Assembly: GCA_028583605.1 (NCBI GenBank)
Contig: CM053332.1
Span: forward strand, 1-64,000
DNA length: 64,000 nucleotides
Source of the DNA: Dastarcus helophoroides
Taxonomy: Eukaryota; Arthropoda; Insecta; Coleoptera; Bothrideridae
Reading direction: 5' to 3'
Below the pieces are notes generated by a model. That model saw only the letters and a program-made list of their open reading frames with translations. It did no database searches and was not told the DNA's origin. Both the position numbers and the translations under genes were made by a program. Positions 11,991-23,028 of this stretch are shown here, in pieces (position 1 is the first letter of the stretch; the number at the start of each line of letters is the position of its first letter).

Positions 11991-13746
11991 AACCTTATCG
12001 ATGTGTTGTATTAGTTTATTAAATTGATTATTGTTATTTCAAATTTTGGTTAATAAATTATACTTTAAGATGAAGTTGAATTTTTTAGATATACATGTTT
12101 AACGCCAAAATTTTAGAAAAACCCATTTAAAAAAGAAGTTTTCAACTTTCAATTCTAATAAGAGAACATGTTAAAAAATTCACGTTTAAGTGTCTCCTCT
12201 CAGTTTAAAATTCTGTTATTTTATTCAGATATGTGCAAATGAAAATCCTAACCCATAAAAAATATTGAATTCCACAAATTAGAAATTTATATTTTACAGA
12301 TACAATTTATTTCAACAATAAAATGGTTTTCTTAAATTACATTTATTTTATTTAACTTTGTTGTATTGGTTTATTAAATTATTATTATTATTCTTACATT
12401 TTCCGAATAATACATAAATTACTATTTGAACAATGTCGTTTCTATTCCAATTTTCATCGAAATCCTATAGAATACGAAGCGTCCCTTCTCTCGCATATAA
12501 ATCTATGTTCTTAACGGGTCTATAAGTCTATAACTCCAAAACATTCTATGACAACCATCAAGCCACGCCCACAACTTCCCCTACCGCGTCCCTAGCAAGC
12601 GCTCCCATCAAAATAAGATAAAATACGGAGCGTCCCTTCTCATATGATCAAAACGAGTCTATGTCTCCGAAAAATTCTATGACAACGTCGATTAGGCCAC
12701 GCCCACAACTTCCCCCATCGCGTCGCTAACAGCTGATCGCACGTCGCTTCCACGCAATTATCGAACGATCCGCTCGCAGCGCGTGATCCACCTACAGATA
12801 ATGATCCACTTAGAGATAGTGACCCATCCGCCTCGGCGGATGATACACCCGACTAGTTATCAATAATTATTGCTTTAAACCTTAGCGCAAATAAACCAAT
12901 CTTGCTAATTTAAAAACAACTAATATATAAATACATTCTTCTCCAAAAAACCTAAATAAAGAAAAGGGACATAAAAATTACCTTTTGGTGTAATAATAGG
13001 ACTTTATTTTTTTATTAACCATATTATCTACATGTTCGATGTGGAAGTTTATTTCACGTTATCATGTCAATAATCAAACAAATATCATATAAAAACAGTT
13101 AGAAAAAATTGCTTGACGTTTTTAACGACTTTAAATGAGAAATATATTTTGAAAAAGAAAATGAAAGATACTTTTAAAATTTAAAATAGTTTTTATTTTA
13201 TTTTGGAAATAGAAATTGACTATGATTTTTTTTGAAATTTAAAATCTAAATTTTGAAAAAAGTTCCGCTAAAATTATGTCTTGGTTTAAAATTCTATTTT
13301 TAAAAACAACAAATATTATTTTGAAATTGAAAAAGAATCATTAAAATTTATTTCATTAATGAAACACAATAAATTAGAAGTGTTTCATAATTTTTAATTT
13401 ATTTGCTAACCAACTTTAGTAGCTATTTTTAGTCTTAAGAATATTTTCCTACACACCCAGATTATCCGTTGTTTGTAAGAGATCTTAACACTTAAAATTT
13501 CAATGATGATTTTTAGTTCATCAATTAGTAGGCAAAAAAGGGACAGCTGAATGAAAAGTCAGTTCATGCATATTTAAAAATTATTTTATTTATATATAAA
13601 AACAATAAAATCTAAATAACATATGAATAAAAAAATAAAAACAGAGTCAGAATATTATAAAGGTATTTATTTAATGCGAGCATTGTAGCTGCAGCTGTAA
13701 AGTAATAATTTCCTTTTTTCAATATCAATATTTGTTGTGGCAAGTC
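11991..13746. other. AT-rich intergenic stretch with a degenerate duplication at 12458-12740
   Basis: Mostly unique AT-rich sequence with no gene signal. Within it, a GC-richer segment of about 130-150 bp is present twice in tandem: 'gcgtcccttct', 'attctatgacaac' and 'ggccacgcccacaacttccc' occur in the same order near 12480-12600 and 12632-12720. A short run of 'gatccac' and 'gatgatac' words follows near 12786-12855. The nature of the duplicated unit is unknown. Confidence 0.5.
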
Positions 13747-14697
13747 TACAGGTGGACCATAAGTGATGGTACACAGAGTAAGAGTAGATTTTTCGTAAAA
13801 AAATAATATGATTTAGCTACATTTACCCTATACCAAAAGTTGATATTAACAGAGATACAAGGTGTCAAAGTTGAAAAAAAAATTCGAATTTTACGTATAA
13901 CTATTGAATAAATTGCAATATAGGCACGTAATTTGACAAAAAAGGTTTCTTAAGTGAACGAACTTTAATTTGCTAACATATTACCAATAGTTGATAGGGG
14001 GCGCTACCTGTGCTATCCTGCATGACTCTAAATCATCAACACTTTTTTGTGCCCCATGTATATTAATTTTAAATACATTATTTCATTTTCTTATATTTTT
14101 TACGAAAAAAAGGTATACCTTGTGCAAGTTGATACGAGCAATGGTTTTCAAGATATTTGCCTTTAAAGTTTGAAGTGCCGTCGTTATAAATTACTCAAGA
14201 TATTAAATTTTCAAGGTAAGCTCGAAAAAAGGTAATAATAAGACAGGTTTTAAAGTAATTCATGTCAAATATTTCTTTGCTGCTAATATTACTACCCAAA
14301 TTTTGAAAATTTCAATTAAGAAAATGCAAAAAATTAAGGCATAATTTAAAAAATATGTTTAATAATGATGTCAGTAGAGTAATATTTGATATAAACTATT
14401 TTAAAGTCAGTTTTATTACTTTTATTTTGAAGCCTACTGCGAAAAATTCACATTTACATAACTTAAAATAAACGTACGGCAAACTTTGGAGGCAAATATC
14501 TTGAAAACGGTTGCTTGTATCAACATTTAGAAAGTATACCTTTTTTACGTAAAAAATGTAGGTAAATAAAAATATCTATTTAAAATAAGTGTACATGCAG
14601 ACACAAAAAAGTTATGATGCTTTAGAATAATACAAGGTGGCGCAGGTGGCGCCCCCGATGAGTTACTGACAATCTGTTAGTAAATTAGAATTTCTTG
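13747..14697 (+). mobile_element. FB1 foldback element copy, incomplete
   Basis: Starts with the FB1 terminus (TACAGGTGGACCATAAG, one G short of the family sequence), then the left arm ('ttagctacatttacc', 'agttgatattaacagagata', 'gggggcgctacctg'), the centre, and the right arm as far as 'ttagtaaattagaatttcttg'. The last ~320 bp are the reverse complement of left-arm sequence, as expected for a foldback element. The terminal part of the right arm is missing, and about 30 bp of flipped left-arm sequence (14698-14727) joins it to a gypsy fragment. No coding capacity. Confidence 0.8.
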
Positions 14698-14727
14698 ACA
14701 AGAGATTTGGCATAGGGGGATTTCTTT

Positions 14728-15240
14728 GGACATCTACCACTATTTCTAATGGCTTATCGCGCGGCAACTTATGAAACTACGGGTCAGACTCCGGCAAAGG
14801 TGATCTTTGGAAGGGAACTGCGGCTTCCGTGTGACTTGGTATTTGAATCACCAAGAGAGATCTCCAGGAAAACGATAGGATTCGTAGATGGTTGAGGAAA
14901 GCGATATTGGAGACGCATGCCCTGGTGCGGACAAAGATCAACCTGGCGATGGACCGGATAAAGACAAGATGTGACGCGAATGCCAACCATGGTGGCCTTC
15001 AGCGAGAGCGAACTGGTGTGGCTCTACAACCCTTAACGGGGGAAAGGAATTTCGCCGAAGTATATGCCATCTTATCAAAAGCTGTACAAAATGCTAAAGA
15101 GGATCAACGACTGGGTATACAGGATCCAGCGCAGCCCCATGACCAAGATGAAAGTGGTACACCTCAACAGACTATGCAAGTATAGTGACGAAGTGACTGA
15201 TTGGAACTGATCGAGACGATCTGTCTTAAGATGGAAGCAG
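14728..15240 (+). pseudogene. Ty3/gypsy integrase C-terminal fragment
   Basis: Nucleotide-level relative of the gypsy element at 56648-57155 ('acatctaccactatttctaatgg', 'agggaactgcggcttccgtg', 'gacaaagatcaacctggcgatgg', 'tacaggatccagcg'). It corresponds to the end of the integrase and the GPY/F module, but several frameshifts scatter the translation over all three frames. It ends in a purine-rich stretch (ttaagatggaagcag, 15226-15240) just before the LTR, the position expected for a polypurine tract. Confidence 0.8.
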
Positions 15241-15532
15241 TGTAACAAAGTGTAGTTGCAAAATTTGTATTAGTAGTTGTGTAGTGTAAGGAACTCTCTG
15301 GAAACATTTGGTAATGGGAAGCGGCTGCGAAAATGAAGCACATGGCAGATAAGCGTTCTAGACATTTCTGGGAGCGCCAGCCCGATATGTACGGAAATCC
15401 GATCTAGAAACCGGACCGGTATAAATTCGCCGTCGTCTTTGCCTCAAGTCAGTCAGTCAAATAGTTAGATAGTAAAGTGAATAATAATTGTTGTGTTCTG
15501 AAATAAGTTTGAAATAAAGTGTTTACAATTCA
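15241..15532 (+). repeat. gypsy 3' LTR of the degraded copy
   Basis: Runs from TGTAACAAAG to TTTACAATTCA (TG...CA), about 292 bp. It matches the FB1-free parts of the LTRs at 42944/52119-53758 and 57156 onward, including 'ggcagataagcg', 'gatcta', a TATA-box-like 'ggtataaattcg' at about 15418-15429 and the poly(A) signal context 'gaaataaagtg' near 15511. Unlike the copies at 52-64 kb, this LTR has no FB1 insertion, so it represents the ancestral empty state. Confidence 0.75.
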
Positions 15533-15677
15533 CGGAGTTTTAGTTTTCGAACGGGTAACACGCAACAATATTAAAAAAAAATGAAAACTTTAATATTTTG
15601 GCGACACACCTGAGAAACTGCGGCTATACACTATCCTAATGATTTAATTCTTTTTTTTACAAATTTGTCACTTAGAA

Positions 15678-15843
15678 TAATACGACCTTATCCACGTGCC
15701 TACAACAAACAAGACAACGCAAAGACGAATGACGTGCAGCCAGCAAGCTTTGTCAAATTAAGGGATTATGTGCGTCAATTGGAGGATTATTTATCAATGG
15801 GCCATACATTTAAGTCTAATTACCCAAATAAAGATAAATTATG
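15678..15843 (+). CDS. possible exon, unknown protein fragment
   Basis: An open stretch of about 55 codons ending in TGA that is less AT-biased than its surroundings: it reads R-I-I-R-P-Y-P-R-A-Y-N-K near the start and VKLRDYVRQLEDYLSMGH in the middle. It is preceded by a T-rich tract and 'cacttag' (about 15670-15677), which could be a 3' splice acceptor. I do not recognise the protein. It could be a terminal exon of a host gene, an exon of another transposon, or chance. No upstream exon is visible. Confidence 0.25.
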
Positions 15844-16694
15844 AAACAGGGGTAGACCAACTCAGCAAAATTCTCAATTTAAATATTTATAGGGTCAACT
15901 AGGCAAATTACAAGTACAGTTTTTCCCAAGTAATGGGACATCTGGGCAAAATGGTTATTATTTGTAAATCAAATCTGCTTAATATATTTGATTGCCTAGA
16001 ATTAATCAGATAAAGTATTATTTTATATGCAGAAATTTTTTGGAAATACTTTTCATTTTGGTGTATTGCACACGAAAAATGTATTATTTTAAGTCCCCTA
16101 TCCCCATATTGTAAATATTGTGCATTTATAATTTCAAATTACACTTCTCTACACCTTTAGATTAGTTTTTGTAGTGCATGCAGAAAATTTGAAATTTTCT
16201 ACAAGTAAATCACGCCCGCTCTGACTTAATTATTACCATAGTATCAGTTACTTCAAACAACCCTTAAGTACAAACAATCAAAAGAATGGTATTGGTTAAA
16301 ATGAAATTTAAAAGTCTTAATTATCCGTAATCAGAGAGAAGATATTTTACCGAGTTGACCTCTACTTTTCAAGGACATTCCTAATTAGAGATCATTGTAC
16401 CTAACCATTTTCACCAGTTGGGTTTCATCCTGTAACACATACATTATTTTTAAAAATTTAAATCATTTTATTTTATTTATCCTTTTTTCTGAATATATGA
16501 CAAAAAATGGCAATAACAACAAAAATGACAAAATAACCTGAAAATTGTCAAAAATAGAAAATATGGTTGCACATAGCAAAGACAGCAACTCCTGGGCTTT
16601 AATGATAACCAATATCATGAAGTAGCAAAAAGGAAATAACAGCTGACAATTAAAGAAGCAAGCTGAAGGATATCTGCATAGACAGAAGATAACG
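15844..16694. other. AT-rich unique sequence, nothing recognised
   Basis: I see no coding, structural RNA or repeat signal. It separates the gypsy LTR from the next FB1 fragment. Confidence 0.5.
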
Positions 16695-17183
16695 AAGATC
16701 ACTTATAATACTTTTATTTTGAAATCTACTGTGATACGTTCACATATTCATAACTTGAAATAAACATACGGCAAACTTTGAAGGAAAATATCTTGAAAAC
16801 GGTTGCTTGTATCAACATTCAGAAAGTATACCTTTTTTACGTAAAAAGTGTAGGTAAATAAAAGTATCTATTTAAAATAAGTGTACATGGAGGCACAAAA
16901 AAGTTATATTGCTTTAGAATAATACAGGGTAGCGCAGATGGCGCCTCCTATAATCTGTTAGCAAATTAGAATTTCATGACCAAAGAAACCCCCACATGCC
17001 AAATTTCTTGCCTATAGTGATATGTGTTCATCAGATATGCGAAAAAATCAATTTTTTTTTCAACTTTGACACCCTGTATCTTGGTTAATATCAACTTTTG
17101 GTATGAGGTAAATATAGCTAAATCACGTTATTTTTATGCAAAAAATCCACTCTTGCTCATGTACCATTACTTATGGTCCACCC
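16695..17183 (+). mobile_element. FB1 foldback element, right half
   Basis: Right arm of the FB1 family, from 'cttttattttgaaatctactg' through 'aacggttgcttgtatcaaca', 'ttttttacgtaaaaagtg' and 'ctttgacaccctgtatctt' to the terminal 'ccattacttatggtccaccct'. It overlaps in content with 14395-14697, so this is a second FB1 copy or a duplicated arm, not simply the missing half of the 13747 copy. Confidence 0.8.
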
Positions 17184-19054
17184 TAAATTACTATATTTTT
17201 AAGAGTGGAAAAAATGGGGTATTTAAAACTCAGTCTATATTAAACATAATTTGATGTAAAATGCATTAATTCAGAATACTAAAAAAAAAAAAATATCGCA
17301 GATTTCTAGCTTGACAGTCCTGTTCTTGACTATTGCCTGAACCCATAAACTATAACTGGTTAAAAACTTATATTAAAATTTTTAAAGCTATATTTAGGTT
17401 TGCTTAAAGTTTATTGAGTAAGAACTGCATAGTTAAATTAATGGCATATGTAGTTGCTAATTTTTGTTACAGATAAGTATTAAAATCATTTGCGATAAAA
17501 CAATTTGTACTGGTTTCTTTTCTGTGCAAATAAGATTCAAAATTATGTTTAATGACTAAAATGTCTGAGAAACGAAATAATCTATTTCTTGATCAAATCT
17601 GAATTTAATTGGGCTGTATCTTCAGTTTAGTTTATAAATAAATTCGTATAATTCACTTACTCCTTTAGTTTTCGTATCTAATATAGATTCAAAGAAAATA
17701 CTACATTTTATTTCTTAAATGTTCCTGAAAAGGTTGGCTAAGAGTAGACTTAATAGATTTTGCAAGTTGTACCGTTTATTTCCTTATAAAAATTTTTCAA
17801 TTCAAATAACATCGCTTAATGCCATATGCCGCTGTGTGCTGATGCAAAAAGTTGTCACCAAATGACTTCAGACGTGCGAGAAAGAGATGCCCTTATCTCA
17901 TGCGCCTAAACTTATCTTCTGTACTAATAGTATCATGGAGCGCATCTACATACCCAAGTAGGAGTAGGGAGCTGGAGTTTGCGCATCTACGTTGGTAGGT
18001 GAGGGGGTCTAAAGAGCTGCCTGGTCTACTAAGATACGACTTTTTGAAATGGCGGTCATTTTTAATAGGTAATATTTTTAATTTATAATATAAAATATTA
18101 AATCGTTTAAATCCATTCATTATAGCTTGATTTTGACGACTAATTGCATTAAACTATTGTGTTAAAGTAAAGTCAAAATTGCAAAATTAGAGGTAAAGGT
18201 TAAAATTAACATTAAAATCGACTTTAATTATGTCCGGAATTTCATCAGATACAAATATTGGTTTATACACTGACGTGACTACATGACAATTAAGAATTCC
18301 CAAACACGAAAGAGAATAAAACATTTTATGGTTCATTTATTGATATAACACAAAATTGTTGGGTGCGGCGTTTATTCTTCCCTTTCTTAGTGGCGATGCA
18401 AGCATTAAATAAAAGGCGAATAATTTCAAATGTATATTATATAGATTTTGAATAAATTTCTAATTTACAATAGTTACAATTCTGCAAAACGATGCCATTT
18501 TTTCAACTATAAGCCGCTTAAGTAGCTTAAATTAACAATATTATTGTCTAATGTAAAAACTAGCAATTTTCTAAACCCTAAAAACTTTAATGAACAACTA
18601 GTGTATTTACATGAAAATCAGGTGATTTATCATTTGTGATAGCACACAGCATTGTTTTGCAGATCATGTGCACATCAATATGACATGTTACAAGGAGCAG
18701 ACATTGACAAAGAGGTGCAAGTATATTTTCTATAAAGGTCACAACACACGAGTGAGAGGAATCAAAGTTGACCACCACTGTACTAAAAAATAATAATAAT
18801 ATAATTCTTCCATTACTACAAACATTTAAGTGCTTCTAAAGATAGCTTGCAACATTAGTGGTCAAATTGACTTCTACATTGTGATGGATATTTAGAGTTA
18901 CCTCAACAAAAACATTTGATACAAATGAGACTTAAGATGGAGTAATTTATTATTTTTTTTTCAAATTTAAATTATTTGTGCTTTGGTAATTAAGTAAAGT
19001 GAATATTTATTCCGTTTATGCCAAACATAAATAACTTACTAAAAATGATAAAGA
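17184..19054. other. unique AT-rich sequence, nothing recognised
   Basis: About 1.9 kb without coding or known repeat signal. A slightly GC-richer island lies at 17820-18050. The short frames here have no family resemblance. Confidence 0.5.
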
Positions 19055-19121
19055 GATTCAAAGAAATGACCAATTAAATGTTCTGTAATTAAACAGTTAA
19101 ACATACTCAAAATTGAAAATA

Positions 19122-19189
19122 TGTACAACCGCAACCATAGACTAGTTTCGGCCTTCCTTGGTCTCATCAGCATGATACGGTGGTTGTAT
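19122..19189 (-). ncRNA. hammerhead ribozyme motif 1 (type I)
   Basis: On the minus strand, core box CTGATGA is at 19170-19164, stem II is GACC...GGCC around loop AAGGAA (one A/C mismatch), GAAA is at 19149-19146, and the NUH triplet GUC has its C at 19140, giving predicted cleavage between 19140 and 19139. Stem I pairs the ATCATG preceding the core with TATGGT following GUC (U-G and G-U wobbles), then after an internal loop CACCG pairs with CGGTTG-type sequence. Stem III is ACUAGU, a perfect palindrome too tight to close as a single hairpin and suited to pairing between two copies. All conserved core bases are present. Confidence 0.8.
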
Positions 19190-19353
19190 ACACTTCCAAT
19201 TTAAAACCGCTAGTCAATCGTATAAGTATCCAAGAGAGTAAACTCCCATTGGGTGACTTGTAACTGACTTTTTAACTCTTTTTTACGCAAACATTTTCGC
19301 TACATGCTAATTGAAGCATTCTTCTCTGCTGAGATAATAAGCCTTGTATATAC

Positions 19354-19392
<39 letters not shown>

Positions 19393-19929
19393 TTATTTAC
19401 GATGCAATTGAAATCTAATTTCATTGGAATCTAATGAAAACTAGATTGCAATTGCAAAGTTCACGTAGATGAGGCAAAGCTTGTATCACGGGTTGCATCG
19501 CAACTTCCATAGATACAAACGTCCTCGGTGTGACTTTACTTTCATCTAGTTTTGACAAATGACCAGTTAAATGTTCATGTAATTAAACGGTTAAACGATT
19601 AAAGTAAAGTCACGCCGAGGACGTTTGTATCTATGGATGTTGCGATGCAACCCGTGATACAAGCTTAGCCTCATCTACATGAACTTTGCAATTGCAATCT
19701 AGTTTTCATTAAATTCTAATGAAATTAGATTTTAATTACATCGTAATACACTTGTATATATTCGTATATACAAGGCTTATTATCTCAGCAGAGAAGAATG
19801 CTTCAATTAGTATGTGGCGAAAATGTTTGCGTAATAAACAGTTAAAAAGTCAGTTACAAGTCACCCAATGGGAGTTTACTCTCTTGGATACTTATACGAC
19901 TGACTAACGGCTTTAAATTGGAAGTGTAT

Positions 19930-19998
19930 ACCACCACCGTACCATGCTGATGAGACCAAGGAAGGCCGAAAGTAGTCTATGGTTGCGGTTGTACATAT
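19930..19998 (+). ncRNA. hammerhead ribozyme motif 2 (type I), core-adjacent base changed
   Basis: The inverted partner of motif 1: CTGATGA at 19947-19953, the same stem II, GAAA at 19968-19971 and GUC ending at 19977. Stem I ACCATG/TATGGT is 6 bp with one wobble, followed by an internal loop and ACCG/CGGT. The base after GAAA is G instead of C, which breaks the ACUAGU palindrome that stem III needs, so this copy is probably weaker than motif 1. Confidence 0.75.
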
Positions 19999-20270
19999 TT
20001 TCAATTTTGAGCACGTTTAACTGTTTAATTACAGAACATGTAATTGGTCATTTGTCAAAACTAGATGAAAGTAAAGTCACACCGAGGACGTTTGTATCTA
20101 TGGATGTTGCGATGCAACCCGTGATACAAGCTGTGCCTCATCTACGTGAACTTTGCAATTGCAATCTAGTTTTCATTAGATTCTAATGAAATTAGATTTC
20201 CATCGCATCATAATAAACTTGTATATATTCGTATATACAAGGCTTGTTATCTTAGAAGATTCAAAGAAAT

Positions 20271-21426
20271 TTTACAATGCAAACCAAATAGAAAAGAAGT
20301 ATTATGCTGTCATAAAATTAATATATATAGATTAAATTCAGAAATAAATATAATATAATCACAGGTAATAATTATCAGACGTAAACATGAAAAATGTATT
20401 GCTCACAGTCTAAATTCATTAATTTCATTTTGCAAAGTTTAAAAAATAATAGCTGTTATATTATCCATAAATTGCTTGGTGTGATGTAACATCATAAAAC
20501 TTATATTCTATCTACCAACATATGCAATCAACTACGCAGTTACAATGATAAAAATTCAACTACTATAATATCTCACTGCTGCATCTTTATTTTCGCAGAT
20601 GCAGAACTTTTTTATATAATTTACAATATTTAATTTGAAATACATACCGATCAATTGACACTTAATTTAAATGGACTTATAAACTAACAGTATATCACAA
20701 TTTAATATAAAATATGATAGTTCGGTTTTAAATTTCCCAAAATTTGAACTAAATCTACTAATGAAATATTCATTTATAAGTCCATCTGTATTTGCTTAGT
20801 ATATCGATTAGAAATATCAATCACCAAGTTGCTGTTAGTTTCACTGGAACTGTGCTATTCTAGCAGTTAATTACAAATTCCAGTATAACATTATCTACAA
20901 ACGCAGAAATAAGTTATCTGGAAGGACAGTATTTCTGATGTCAGAAAAAGCTTCTGTAAATTGTACAAACAAAATCTAAAATGCCTCGGAAGACAAAATT
21001 TTTCAACTGTACTAGTCACAATTTCCTTAATTTCTTAGGAGCTAAGGGAGTGAGAGACCAAATCGATTTCTAACAAAATTTTATTAAAATTGGTAACCTA
21101 ATTGCAGATGGTTAACCTTTTGTGCATTTTGAAAATAAATGTATGTTAACTTAGTTAGCAACCAAAAACATGTTGCACTCATCCCTTCCTTCGGAATGTA
21201 AACAGGCAAAGGACATCGTTAACCACCACTCCTGATGTAAAACAGAAACCGTTCCATTGGTTATGTTCATTGGTTAAGCTGACTTACAGCAACGCGACAT
21301 AAAAAAAAGTATTTTAATTAATAAAAATACGACTTTTCATGAAAATTCTAGGCATATAATGAAATGCCGGCATTTAATTTAAAATTTTATCATTATATCA
21401 TCCGCCAAGGTTTTTCACGAAATGTC
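20271..21426. other. unique AT-rich sequence, nothing recognised
   Basis: No coding or repeat signal seen between the hammerhead array and the 17-bp inverted repeat at 21427. Confidence 0.5.
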
Positions 21427-21598
21427 TATGCAAGTAGAATGCAACCTAGAGTACAAATTCAGGTAGCCCTCCAGGCGTGTATAGTGAACCATAGGTAGCT
21501 GAACTACCAACAGTTGAAACACTGCCACCTAGCGAAGCGGTTGCTCTCAAGGAAAAAGTTCCTAGAAGACAAGGATTCTAATGCATTCTACTTGCATA
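21427..21598. repeat. 172-bp segment bounded by a perfect 17-bp inverted repeat
   Basis: TATGCAAGTAGAATGCA at 21427-21443 is exactly reverse-complemented at 21582-21598. The ~138-bp interior is GC-richer than its surroundings and shows no arm homology. It could be a small MITE or a hairpin-forming remnant. No clear target-site duplication flanks it. Confidence 0.6.
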
Positions 21599-21720
21599 CG
21601 ACATTATTGGCGATGGCCATAGTTTCTCTATGGACCAATAGGTAGTAGTAATAAGAGTCACACGCTTGACGTCCGTGAATTCTTTAGTACTTACTTGTCA
21701 TAACATTTGTTAGCATTCGA

Positions 21721-21777
21721 GTTGGATATGCCAAACTGACGAGATCTGAGAAGATCGAAACCGGTATTTGGTTTCCA
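21721..21777 (+). ncRNA. hammerhead ribozyme motif 3 (type I)
   Basis: CTGACGA lies at 21736-21742. Stem II is GATCT/AGATC, 5 perfect pairs. GAAA is at 21757-21760 and the NUH triplet is GUA ending at 21766. Stem I has GCCAAA/TTTGGT (6 bp, one G-U), an internal loop (TAT/T), then TTGGA/TCCAA (5 bp); this is the bipartite stem I typical of natural type I hammerheads with loop-loop contacts. Stem III is the palindrome ACCGGU. It lies about 0.45 kb upstream of PLE sequence on the same strand, consistent with a PLE terminal repeat. Confidence 0.85.
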
Positions 21778-22225
21778 AACTTCGAATATAATAAATGTTC
21801 AAACCTATTGGTCTGTGCATTAGAACGAAATGTCTAGTTTAGTCAATCATATAGTGTTGTAAATAGATTTACACTACCTGTCAAATTGATTATTTGGCAC
21901 TTTATGAAATAAATATTTTGAGGTTAGGTAGGTTGTTTTCATTTGCTTTTTGTGTTTTGGTATTTGCTTTTTCTTAGTAATTGTAGAAATGAAAAGAGAC
22001 TGTTATAAAGTCGAAACAATTATTTCAAGCACATTATCAAAAATATTATGAAGGCAAACCTAATAAAATACGATGCAGCACAGAACACTTAAATTAAATA
22101 ACAGTTTTAAATATCTATATGATAAGCTTAAATAAGCGATTTCTTCCAAGCTAGTCGTTTAAAGGACACATTGTGTTTTGGTGTTTAGTATCTCCAGTTT
22201 AGCGTTGGTCCATTCTTTCTGACTC

Positions 22226-22326
22226 TGCATAATAACATATAAGCTTTATTTATCTGTCGATCTATCGATCTGCATGCTGCCAATCTGTGCGAAATTGGAT
22301 GTAGGAAATTTTTTGCAACTGTAACG
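22226..22326 (-). mobile_element. Penelope-like element, inverted fragment
   Basis: The reverse complement of this segment matches 22440-22530 of the PLE coding region (shared 'cctacatccaattt', 'ggcagcatgc' against 'ggtagcatac', 'gataaataaagcttatat'). It is a short inverted copy immediately upstream of the main PLE. PLE copies are often arranged as inverted or tandem partial duplicates. Confidence 0.75.
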
Positions 22327-23028
22327 CCTACATTCAAATATTAAATTTACTGCAGAAATTGAAAATGAATATAAAATAATGTTTCTGGATTTAACCACAT
22401 TAAAGAGCTCAGATGAATTAAAATTTTCAATAAAAAACCTACGCATACAGACGTTACAATTCCAAATGATTTCTTACATCCAATTTCACACAAATTGGTA
22501 GCATACAAATATGATAAATAAAGCTTATATGGCACCAATGAATCAATAAAATTTTAATCGATAAATTAAGATAATTAAACAAATAGCTTGTAGCAATGGA
22601 TATTCTGAAAACATAATTAATAGATTAATGTCTAAAAAACACAAATTAGCTATTAATTCTATTTTTCCTAGAAGACACAAAAACCAGACTATTTTGCTAT
22701 TACATATTTTGGAAACATCTCGAAAAAGATAAGTAATATAATTTCTCATACATCCCAAGGAACACCTAGCTTTAAATCATATAATTCGTTAAGTAACATG
22801 ATTTTTAACGCAAAAGAAAAAACTTCACGACTTGGCAAACCTGGTATTTATAAATTGAATTACTTAGAGTGTAATGCTGTCTGCATAGGCCAAACATCAC
22901 ATAATTTTCACATTCGGTACAGGAAACGTCTTGCTGCCTTCAAAAATAAACATCCAGAAAGATCAAATTTTGCAAAGCATCTATTAGAAACACAACATAA
23001 ACTTACATGCGCGAACACAGTAGAAGTA

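Larger units (their letters stand above)
19068..20257. mobile_element. strand-switching array of ~495-bp hammerhead-bearing units (retrozyme or PLE-LTR-like)
   Basis: One unit runs 19068-19562 and a second starts directly after it with the same head ('gaccagttaaatgttcatg...ggttaaac'). At about 19597 the sequence flips strand and an inverted unit runs to about 20056, followed in the same orientation by a truncated third or fourth unit to 20257. The inversion makes a ~1-kb palindrome (for example 'cttctctgctgagataataa' against 'ttattatctcagcagagaag'). Each full unit contains one hammerhead motif. A (TA)n tract sits at 19356-19390. The array is bracketed by a 14-bp direct repeat, agattcaaagaaat, at 19054-19067 and 20257-20270. 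Units are noncoding. Tandem hammerhead units resemble animal retrozymes and the terminal repeats of Penelope-like elements. Confidence 0.75.

Noticed and set aside
18587..18778. 63-codon minus-strand frame
   Set aside because: No similarity, no neighbouring exon, and a length expected by chance in 64 kb.
19356..19390. (TA)n tract as promoter
   Set aside because: Simple TA repeat inside a repeat unit with no other promoter elements.
19719..20186. 62- and 80-codon frames in the hammerhead array
   Set aside because: They read through noncoding repeat units, including the ribozyme itself.
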